This document shows positions 17,879 to 25,130 of a stretch of DNA of 34,621 nucleotides, one piece after another. The notes below the pieces were generated by a model. That model searched no databases. It was not told the DNA's origin and saw nothing but the letters and a program-made list of their open reading frames with translations. Origin of the DNA: Vulcanimicrobiota bacterium (GTDB taxonomy: Bacteria > Vulcanimicrobiota > Vulcanimicrobiia > Vulcanimicrobiales > Vulcanimicrobiaceae); assembly GCA_027364935.1 (NCBI GenBank), contig DAHXOK010000011.1:12753-47373 (forward strand). The letters are read 5' to 3'. The translations under genes and the position numbers were made by a program. Each line of letters starts with the position of its first letter. The first letter of the stretch is position 1.

Positions 17879-19492
17879 CTAGATCTCCCACTGCCATGCG
17901 TTCCACTCGTCGGCGATGAATGCAGCCGGTCTGTAGTTGCGTAGGTCCGTGTTCATCGCGACGTACGCCGTCTCCCAATAGACGAAGATCGCCGGGTTCA
18001 GCGCGCGCAGCCGCTCCTCTTCGCGTTGATAGAGCGCTTTTCGCGTGCGCTCGTCGAACGTGCTCGCCGCGGCTTGACTCGTCGCATCCACGACCGAGTC
18101 GCGCAGCCACGACGTATTTGCGCCGTTTGGCGGGATGAACTGCGAGTTCCACGAGCCGGAGTTATCGGGGTCGGCACCGTTCGTCTCCACCGACCATTCC
18201 ATGTCGTAACTCCCTCCGTAGACCGGCCCGTTCTGTGCGAAGAGCACGTTTGCCGGATAGTTACGGATGACGACGTCGAAGCCGAGCGGCTTGAGCATCG
18301 ACTGGATCAGCAGCTCCGCACGCTCGTTCTCCGCATTGTTCGTCGTCGTGGAGATGGAGAGGCGCATCGCGAGCGTCCCTTTGTGCAGGACGCCATCGTT
18401 TCCCATGCGCCAGCCGGCGGCGGCGAGCAGACGTCGCGCGCCGGACGGATCGTAGCGATACGGCGGCAGCGTCGGCGCCGCCCACGACTGCGGAAAGATG
18501 TCGGAGACGGCGGGGACGCCGTACCCGTGATAGACGGTGTCGGTGATGCGCTTCCAGTCCACGCCCAACGCGATCGCCGTACGGACGCGAACGTCGGCGA
18601 GCTGCGGCTTACGCATGTTCATCGCGAGATGGCGCCAGTTGGCGACGAGTCGCTTGACGACGCGAATGCCCGGAATCTCGCGCAAGTACTGAACTTCGTC
18701 GCTGTCGACGCTCGGATACACGTCGATCTCGTGCGTGCGCAACTGGCTCAGCAGCGTGTTGGGATCGGGGATCACTTTCCAGACGATCTCTTTGAGATGC
18801 GGCGGTCCGCGAAAGTAGAGCGGATTCGCCGTGAAGATCAGCGAGAGCCCGTGGTTCCATGCCTTCAGGAGAAACGGGCCGCTCGAGATGGGTGCGCTGT
18901 TGAAAGCCGCGTAGTTGATGTTCGGCAGCTTCGCCAAGAGGTGCGCCGGCAGCGGCGGATAGGCATCGCCCCCCATCGTGAGGATCTCGAGGCCTTCGAC
19001 GGTCGGGCGCTTGAGATGAATGACGATCGTGTACGGATTCGGAGCGCTCGCCGAGGCGATCGTATCCCAGCCGTAATCCGTCTTCGTGTCGTTGGCGCGG
19101 TTGAGCACCGCGTGGTACGTGAAGATCCAATCGGCGGCGGTCAACGGCGCGCCGTCGGACCATTTCACGCCATGGCGCAAGTGCACCGTGATCGTCTTGC
19201 CGTCGCGGCTGATTCCGCCGTTCTGTGGCGTGGGAACGACGGTTGCGAGATCCGGAATGAGATTTCCGTTGTCGTCGGTTCGCAAGATAAAGGAGAAGAG
19301 GAGGCAGTCGATCTGATCGGTCGCCAGCGTGTGCCCGAACATTAGGTTGAGGCTGTCGGGTTCTTCTTTCTCACCGATGCGCAGCACGCCGGGAGTCGTC
19401 CACGGATTACGGCCGCCTGGAACGGGTGCCGTCGCTCTCGTGCACGCGCAGAGGAGGACGAGGCAACAGAGCGCGAGCGCAGCGGAGCGCAT
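17879..19492 (-). CDS. Peptide/oligopeptide ABC transporter substrate-binding lipoprotein (SBP family 5)
   Basis: Lipobox LLCAC after a hydrophobic signal; WTTPGVLRIGEKEEPDSLNLMF, LRHGVKWSDGAPLTAADWIFTYHAVLN, VRTAIALGVDWKRITDTVYHGYGVPA. Confidence 0.92.
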   Translation of the reverse strand: MRSAALALCCLVLLCACTRATAPVPGGRNPWTTPGVLRIGEKEEPDSLNLMFGHTLATDQIDCLLFSFILRTDDNGNLIPDLATVVPTPQNGGISRDGKTITVHLRHGVKWSDGAPLTAADWIFTYHAVLNRANDTKTDYGWDTIASASAPNPYTIVIHLKRPTVEGLEILTMGGDAYPPLPAHLLAKLPNINYAAFNSAPISSGPFLLKAWNHGLSLIFTANPLYFRGPPHLKEIVWKVIPDPNTLLSQLRTHEIDVYPSVDSDEVQYLREIPGIRVVKRLVANWRHLAMNMRKPQLADVRVRTAIALGVDWKRITDTVYHGYGVPAVSDIFPQSWAAPTLPPYRYDPSGARRLLAAAGWRMGNDGVLHKGTLAMRLSISTTTNNAENERAELLIQSMLKPLGFDVVIRNYPANVLFAQNGPVYGGSYDMEWSVETNGADPDNSGSWNSQFIPPNGANTSWLRDSVVDATSQAAASTFDERTRKALYQREEERLRALNPAIFVYWETAYVAMNTDLRNYRPAAFIADEWNAWQWEI

Positions 19493-19582
19493 AGACGCTC
19501 TGGTTCCCCTTCCTACGATTCCAATACCTTTGCTTGGCCGGGCGGGGCGTCGCTTTCCGCGGCTTGCGTGCGACGGGGCCCG

Positions 19583-20050
19583 TCAGCGCAGCGTCGGAGA
19601 GGCGACGCGGTAACAGCGGCCCGCGTGATCGACGCGAGCGCTTTCTTCGAGCGTGCGTGCGGCGTGCCGCTCCGAGCCGGTAATCACGCGCCGCTCCTCG
19701 GCCGTGTCGAAGCGCCGGTTCGCGCGCGCGTTCAAGCGCGCTTGCGTCTGCGGCGCTTCCACCGCGTGGTCGATTTCATGCCCGAGCCCGAGTGCGGGTG
19801 ACTGTTTGCCACCGGACGTCGTGCGCAACGCGCTGTGCGGATCCCATTCGATCGTATCGGTTGCGGGATCGAACGAATCGTCGTTGCGATGGTTGACGCG
19901 CAGGCGAAAATGGCGCCCCCGGGCGTGCTCGAGGCGGTCGAAGAGCGAGCGCTCCATCGGGTCGCGGCTCAGATACCGTCGTGCGGCTTCGTACGCGCGG
20001 TCGGCGGCGCGCGGCACGGACAACGATCCGTGGCAAACGCAGGAGATCAC
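19583..20050 (-). CDS. Putative M91 (NleD/Rhs-toxin-like) zinc metallopeptidase domain protein
   Basis: HExxH in SPALGLGHEIDHAVE preceded by DSFDPATDTIEWDPHSALRTTSGGKQ and followed by TAEERRVITGSERHAAR; stand-alone 155 aa, GTG start. Confidence 0.6.
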   Translation of the reverse strand: MISCVCHGSLSVPRAADRAYEAARRYLSRDPMERSLFDRLEHARGRHFRLRVNHRNDDSFDPATDTIEWDPHSALRTTSGGKQSPALGLGHEIDHAVEAPQTQARLNARANRRFDTAEERRVITGSERHAARTLEESARVDHAGRCYRVASPTLR

Positions 20051-20076
20051 GCCTATTCGTCACGCGGATTCACAGG

Positions 20077-20091
20077 GTGCCTAGCAGGCAC
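20077..20091. repeat. Perfect palindrome GTGCCT-AGC-AGGCAC, candidate operator
   Basis: Read directly; lies between a minus-strand TTGACA box (20097-20092) and the M91-like gene start. Confidence 0.55.
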
Positions 20092-20101
20092 TGTCAAGTC
20101 C

Positions 20102-20130
20102 TTGACGCCGGTGGTACGCTCAAGGATACT
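20102..20130 (+). promoter_or_regulatory. Candidate sigma70-type promoter TTGACG-N17-GATACT on the plus strand
   Basis: TTGACG 20102-20107, 17-nt spacer, GATACT 20125-20130. Confidence 0.4.
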
Positions 20131-20319
20131 CGACTGCGCCTGGCGCGAAACGTGCTCGGTGGCCGAACCTACATAATGACCCTAGGGAGCATCAGCTCCG
20201 GATACGACGGTGCGAGAGCGAAACGCTCACTCATGCCGGCGCCCGGGCCGCACCCACTTGCGAGACAGGTTCGCAAGACCCGCACGGTAGACGCGGGTGC
20301 GGTCGAGCAAAGAACGCAA

Positions 20320-20916
20320 TTACGCGGCGTCGCGATACCGGCGGCGGCGCTGGGCGATTGCCGCGCGCATGCTGCCGAAGGTCGAGGTGCCGTCGCGACG
20401 ATCGAGTGCGAGAAATCCGCGGAAGCCGACGAATGCGTCGGCGCGATCGTGCTCGGGGGGCTGCGCGGCGTCGCACCACAAGAGCACGGTGCGATCGGCG
20501 AGCGTAGCGGGATCCGTCGCAGCGCCGAGCAGTGCCGGCTCGAGCCCGAGGCGCAGCCACGCGGAGTCGCCTTCCTTGCACGTGCGCTTGCAATCGTAGC
20601 CGTTCTCGGCGAAGGTTCCCGGAGCGTTGCGCACCGCGAGCGTCACGTTTGCGGACTTCGCGAGCGACGTCGCGCGCGCGATGCGCGCGAGCTGCGCGCT
20701 CCACGAGAACGCATTCTCGCGCGCGAGCGCGGCGGCCACAAGCGGCGTTCCCAAGCGTGCGGCGCGGTCGATGGCGGCGGCCATGCCGTCGGCGTTCGCG
20801 GTAAAGAACGTGTCGTCGGCATACGCGGCGACCGATAGCCCGAGATCCGTCGTCATCTTCTTGAGCTGGGCGAGGTAGTCGTCGTCGACGCGCGGAAAGT
20901 GCCGCACGTCGAGCAC
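20320..20916 (-). CDS. TIM-barrel (sugar phosphate isomerase/epimerase-like) protein; N-terminus uncertain
   Basis: LDVRHFPRVDDDYLAQLKKMTTDLGLSVAAYADDTFF...AAIDRAARLGTPLVAAAL...LAKSANVTLAVRNAPGTFAENG. Upstream in-frame codons (LTQLEFVDACARELACDGIV) look coding but lack a start. Confidence 0.55.
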   Translation of the reverse strand: MLDVRHFPRVDDDYLAQLKKMTTDLGLSVAAYADDTFFTANADGMAAAIDRAARLGTPLVAAALARENAFSWSAQLARIARATSLAKSANVTLAVRNAPGTFAENGYDCKRTCKEGDSAWLRLGLEPALLGAATDPATLADRTVLLWCDAAQPPEHDRADAFVGFRGFLALDRRDGTSTFGSMRAAIAQRRRRYRDAA

Positions 20917-21033
20917 GATGCCGTCGCAGGCGAGCTCTCGGGCGCATGCGTCTACGAACTCGAGTTGTGTCAGGTCCCCACGCCAGCCTCATCGCCGCTC
21001 GACCTTCGACCGCACAACGGAGAGCCCTTGCTT

Positions 21034-21546
21034 ATGAAGATCGCACTCGGCGCCGATCACGCCGGATTCGCTGACAAAGACCGCATCGCGCGCGCGCTGC
21101 GCGCCGATGGGCACGAGATTCTCGATTATGGCACGCACGACGATACGCCCGTCGATTATCCGCAGTATGGGTACGCAGTGGGAGAGGCCGTCGCGAGCGG
21201 GCAGGCCGAGCGGGGGATCGTCGTGTGCGGCTCGAGCTTGGGCATCGCAATGGCGGCGAACAAAGTTCCCGGCGTCCGCTGTGCGCCCGTGGCCGAGCCG
21301 TACTCTGCGGAACTCGCGCGACGCCACAACGACGCGAACGTGCTCGCGCTCTCGGAGCGGCTGACGGGCTGGGAGATGGTCGAGCGCCTCGTGCGCGTCT
21401 TCCTGGAGACGCCGTTCGACGGTGGCCGGCACGCGCATCGCGTCGAGCAGCTCTTCGAGTTCGGCGACGCACAGCGCGAACGGACGCTGCGGGCAATCGA
21501 AACGAAGGCGGTTACCGGCGCTCAAACGCCGAAAGAACTCCTCTGA
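21034..21546 (+). CDS. rpiB: Ribose-5-phosphate isomerase B (RpiB/LacAB family)
   Basis: [96 protein letters not shown]. Confidence 0.92.
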   Translation: MKIALGADHAGFADKDRIARALRADGHEILDYGTHDDTPVDYPQYGYAVGEAVASGQAERGIVVCGSSLGIAMAANKVPGVRCAPVAEPYSAELARRHNDANVLALSERLTGWEMVERLVRVFLETPFDGGRHAHRVEQLFEFGDAQRERTLRAIETKAVTGAQTPKELL

Positions 21547-22793
21547 TGGAGATCCTCGCGGGCAGTCGCATCGAAAGTCAGGATCCCGACGTCTACGCCG
21601 CCATCGCGGGCGAGGAACGCAGACAACGGGAGAACCTCGAGCTCATCGCGTCGGAGAACTACGCGAGCCGCGCCGTGCGCGAAGCGATGGCTTGCGTGAT
21701 GACGAACAAGTACGCGGAGGGCTATCCGGGAAAGCGGTACTACGGCGGCTGCGAGTTCGTCGACGTTGCCGAGACGCTCGCAATCGATCGCCTCAAACGC
21801 CTCTTCGGCGCGCAGCACGCGAACGTTCAGCCGCACGCCGGAGCGCAGGCAAACATGGCGGTCTTCATGGCGCACCTGCAGCCGGGCGATTCCGTGCTCG
21901 GAATGTCGCTCGCGCACGGCGGCCATCTGACGCACGGCACGAAGGTCAGCTTCTCGGGAAAGCTCTACAACGCGCTGGCATACGGCGTGCGCAAGGATAC
22001 CGAGCTCGTGGACTTCGACGACCTGCGTGCGGTCGCGCGAGAGCACAGGCCGAAGATGATTATCGCAGGAGCGAGCGCATATCCGCGGACGCTCGACTTC
22101 GCGCCGTTCCGTGAGATCGCCGACGAGATCGGCGCGACGCTGCTCGTCGACATGGCGCACATCGCCGGCCTCGTTGCCGTCGGGTTGCATCCGTCGCCGG
22201 TGCAACTTGCCGATTTCGTGACCTCGACGACGCACAAGACGCTACGCGGACCTCGCGGCGGTATCATCCTCTGCACGCAAAAGTGGGCGCAGCCGATCGA
22301 CAAGAGCGTCTTCCCCGGCATTCAAGGCGGTCCGCTCATGCACGCGATCGCGGCGAAGGCGATCGCGTTCGGCGAAGCGCTCGCGCCGGATTTCAAGCGC
22401 TACCAGCAGCAGGTCGTGGACAACGCGAAGGCGATGGCGCAAGAGTTCGCGCGTGCGGGGCTGCGCCTCGTCGGCGGCGGCACCGACACGCACCTCATGC
22501 TCGTCGACGTCTCGGTCAAGGATCTCACCGGCAAAGCCGTGGAGGCCTATCTCGACGAGATCGGCATCACGGTCAACAAGAACGCGATTCCGTTCGACCA
22601 GCAGAAGCCGATGGTCGCGAGCGGCATCCGCCTCGGAACGCCGGCGATCACGACGCGCGGCTTCGACGTCGACGAATGCAGGGAAGTAGCGCGTATCATC
22701 TGCGACGGCCTCACCGACGTCGCGAACCGCGTGAAGGTTTCAACGCTGCGCGGCAGGGTTCAAGAACTCACCTCGAAGCACGAGGTTCCGTAG
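21546..22793 (+). CDS. glyA: Serine hydroxymethyltransferase
   Basis: [67 protein letters not shown] overlap with rpiB. Confidence 0.97.
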   Translation: MEILAGSRIESQDPDVYAAIAGEERRQRENLELIASENYASRAVREAMACVMTNKYAEGYPGKRYYGGCEFVDVAETLAIDRLKRLFGAQHANVQPHAGAQANMAVFMAHLQPGDSVLGMSLAHGGHLTHGTKVSFSGKLYNALAYGVRKDTELVDFDDLRAVAREHRPKMIIAGASAYPRTLDFAPFREIADEIGATLLVDMAHIAGLVAVGLHPSPVQLADFVTSTTHKTLRGPRGGIILCTQKWAQPIDKSVFPGIQGGPLMHAIAAKAIAFGEALAPDFKRYQQQVVDNAKAMAQEFARAGLRLVGGGTDTHLMLVDVSVKDLTGKAVEAYLDEIGITVNKNAIPFDQQKPMVASGIRLGTPAITTRGFDVDECREVARIICDGLTDVANRVKVSTLRGRVQELTSKHEVP

Positions 22794-22816
22794 CTCACGC
22801 AGAGCCCTCCGCCGGG

Positions 22817-23578
22817 CTAGCCGAGTCTTTGCCACTCCTCACGCACCGTAAGACGATCTCTTCCCGCCGGCTCGACGATTCGCACCTTGACGTTTTGCAA
22901 TCCCGCGAGGCTGATCGTGCACCCCCGCCATCCGGCGCGACGTGCCGTAGGTTTTAGGGGTTTGCGCGACAGAATTCGCGTTTCATCGATGTATCGCCCG
23001 GGAACGCCTTCGACGAAGACGACGATGTTGAACCGCGGATCGTATTCGACGAGAACGTAACTCGGCATCGTTCCGGCGCGGACCGCTTGCAGAAGCGGCT
23101 CGTACGCGGCACCCGTCAACGCGGTGCCGAAGCGGCCGTTCTTGGCCTTGACCTGGTACCGGCTATTGCAGGCGAGGCATTCGAGATCGGCTACGATCGC
23201 GTTGGTCGGTAGGCGGCTCAGCTCGTCCGCGGAGCAACTCAGGCAGTACAGATTATGCTCGGCCCAGGTCTCGATGGTGATGCCCGCGGCTCTGGCTTTG
23301 CTCGTGTACCGCTCGGCGATTGACGCGTCGAAGAACGGACTGAACAGTGGTTGCACGGCGCCCGTACGCTCATAACGCCCCGAGCCGAGGAACGCGATGA
23401 AGCCTTGATCGCGCAGAATCTGCAGGCTCTGCCTGATCTTGGCCTCGATGAATCGGTTGTCCGGATAGTGCTTCGCGAAATAGTCGCGCCGCGCTTCGAC
23501 GTCGCGCAGCGTGAACGTGTGCGGCAAGTCGTCTATGACCTCGCGGACGAGAGTCTTCCATGTCATCGGCCGGTTCAA
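22817..23578 (-). CDS. DpnI-like (Dam-replacing family) restriction endonuclease with N-terminal winged helix and C-terminal PD-(D/E)XK nuclease domain
   Basis: N-terminal TFTLRDVE...RFIEAKIRQSLQILRDQGFIAFLGSGRYER resembles the DpnI C-terminal winged helix; C-terminal YCLSC...VADLECLACNSRYQVKAKNG...LSRKPLKPTARRAGWRGCTISL resembles the DpnI catalytic domain. TTG start with GGGAGGAG at 23593-23586. Confidence 0.85.
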   Translation of the reverse strand: MNRPMTWKTLVREVIDDLPHTFTLRDVEARRDYFAKHYPDNRFIEAKIRQSLQILRDQGFIAFLGSGRYERTGAVQPLFSPFFDASIAERYTSKARAAGITIETWAEHNLYCLSCSADELSRLPTNAIVADLECLACNSRYQVKAKNGRFGTALTGAAYEPLLQAVRAGTMPSYVLVEYDPRFNIVVFVEGVPGRYIDETRILSRKPLKPTARRAGWRGCTISLAGLQNVKVRIVEPAGRDRLTVREEWQRLG

Positions 23579-23645
23579 ATCTCGACTCCTCCCGATAGGC
23601 GTTCACTCTTCGGCAGGCGAGCGCCGCTCTCCGCGAAATACATGA

Positions 23646-23912
23646 GCTAAGCCTTTTTCTCTTGTTGGGGAGCATCGTTTACCGAATGGGTTGCTCTTAC
23701 GCTCGGACATCCACAAGCTGTTCGACCAGGGCTACGTCACCGTAACCCCCGACCGGCGCTTCAGAGTCGCGAGAGCGATACGTGACGAGTTCGAAAATGG
23801 CCGGGACTACTATGCTCTCGATGGTCGCGAGATCCGCGACACTATCTCGATCGACGCGCGGCCCGCGGCTGAATATCTAGAATGGCACTCGGAAACCATT
23901 TTTAGGGGCTAG
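23646..23912 (+). pseudogene. C-terminal remnant of an HNH-type endonuclease
   Basis: NGLLLRSDIHKLFDQGYVTVTPDRRFRVARAIRDEFENGRDYYALDGREI matches the C-terminal end of HNH_2-type proteins; no upstream HNH core, frame closes at TGA 23643-23645. Confidence 0.65.
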
Positions 23913-23952
23913 CGTCGGCAGGCGGGCGGCGGGTTCCGCGAAAGATAAGAGC

Positions 23953-24621
23953 GTGTTCGCGGGCTCCAATCTTCTCGTCCTCGATCATCCCGCCGTCGCC
24001 GACCGCGTCGCGAGAATTCGGGACAAAGAGACGCCGGTACCGGTGTTTCGCAAGCTGGTCGAAGAGATCGGCGTTTTTCTCGCGTACGAAGCGACGCGCG
24101 GATTACCGTTGCGAAACGAGCGCGTGGAGACGCCGCTGACCGATACGACGGTCCAACGCATCGCGACGCGCCCGGTCGTCGCGCCCATCCTTCGCGCTGG
24201 CCTCGGGTTATTGCCGGGATTCTTGCAGGTCGTCGACGATGCGGTCGTCGCACATCTGGGCTTCTATCGCGATCCGCAGTCGCTGGTTCCCGTTCCATAC
24301 TACGCGAACGTTCCGCCGGAGCTGGGCGATCGCCACGTCTTCCTGCTCGACCCGATGCTCGCAACGGGCAACTCTGGCGTCGCCGCACTCGACGCACTCG
24401 TCGAGCGTGGAGCGAGAACGCTCACGTTCATCTGCTTGATCGCGGCGCCTGAGGGCGTGCGTCACGTGCAGAGCGCGCATCCGAACGCGTCGATCGTCAC
24501 ATGCGCCATCGACGCGGGGCTGAACGACCACGCCTACATCGTGCCGGGACTCGGCGATGCCGGGGATCGTATGTTTGGAAGCCTCACGTCAGTTCCGGCG
24601 GCCGTACGCAGCAAGAGCTGA
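23953..24621 (+). CDS. upp: Uracil phosphoribosyltransferase
   Basis: VFRKLVEEIGVFLAYEATRGLPL, PVVAPILRAGLGLLPGFL, LLDPMLATGNSGVAALDAL, YIVPGLGDAGDRMFG. Confidence 0.95.
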   Translation: MFAGSNLLVLDHPAVADRVARIRDKETPVPVFRKLVEEIGVFLAYEATRGLPLRNERVETPLTDTTVQRIATRPVVAPILRAGLGLLPGFLQVVDDAVVAHLGFYRDPQSLVPVPYYANVPPELGDRHVFLLDPMLATGNSGVAALDALVERGARTLTFICLIAAPEGVRHVQSAHPNASIVTCAIDAGLNDHAYIVPGLGDAGDRMFGSLTSVPAAVRSKS

Positions 24622-24632
24622 GTGCCATCCTT

Positions 24633-24674
24633 CGACAAGCTCAGGATGACACGCGACAAGCTCAGGATGACACG
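24633..24674. repeat. Exact tandem duplication of CGACAAGCTCAGGATGACACG (2 x 21 bp), with a degenerate third unit to about 24698
   Basis: Read directly; preceded by CATCCTT so that CATCCT(24626-24631)/AGGATG(24643-24648) forms an inverted repeat. Confidence 0.9.
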
Positions 24675-24713
24675 CGAGGCAGGCTGTAGGATGACAAGAT
24701 TGGCGGCATCGCG

Positions 24714-25130
24714 ATGACACCGGCGCAAAGGCCGAGCTGGGATGAGTACTTTGTCGAGATCGCGCGGACGGTCGCGGGGCTGGTGCGCGAACACCGGATT
24801 CTCACGACCGGGTACAACGGCGCGCCGCGCGGCGTCGCGCACTGCACGCAAGCCGAGTGCATCCTTCGGGACGGGCACTGCGTCCGCGCGACGCACGCGG
24901 AAGCGAACGCGGTCGTTCAGGGCGCGCTACACGGCGTCGGTCTGCAGGGCGCAACCGCATACTGCACGCATCAACCCTGCGTGGGCTGTTCGAAGCTCCT
25001 TATCAGCGCAGGCGTCGCCAAGATCGTCTACGTCGACCCGTATCCCGACCCGGTCGCAACCGAGCTGCTCTCCGAAGCCGGGGTGGCGCTCGTTCCGTTT
25101 TCCGCGCCAGGGACCGCGCAGCCATGCTGA
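24714..25130 (+). CDS. dCMP/cytidine deaminase family protein (ComEB-like)
   Basis: RPSWDEYFVEIARTVAG, TTGYNGAPRGVAHC, CVRATHAEANAVVQGAL, TAYCTHQPCVGCSKLLISAGV. Confidence 0.88.
   Translation: MTPAQRPSWDEYFVEIARTVAGLVREHRILTTGYNGAPRGVAHCTQAECILRDGHCVRATHAEANAVVQGALHGVGLQGATAYCTHQPCVGCSKLLISAGVAKIVYVDPYPDPVATELLSEAGVALVPFSAPGTAQPC

Noticed and set aside
20250-20310. GGTTCGCAAGACC considered as a tRNA T-arm
   Set aside because: No acceptor stem, D-arm or anticodon arm could be placed around it.
20231-20992. 253-aa minus ORF overlapping the TIM-barrel gene
   Set aside because: Arg-rich translation in the wrong frame; only its first few codons might belong to the TIM-barrel gene if there is a frameshift.
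24622-24700. Short repeats considered as a CRISPR array
   Set aside because: Units are directly adjacent with no spacers, only two exact copies, and no cas genes nearby.
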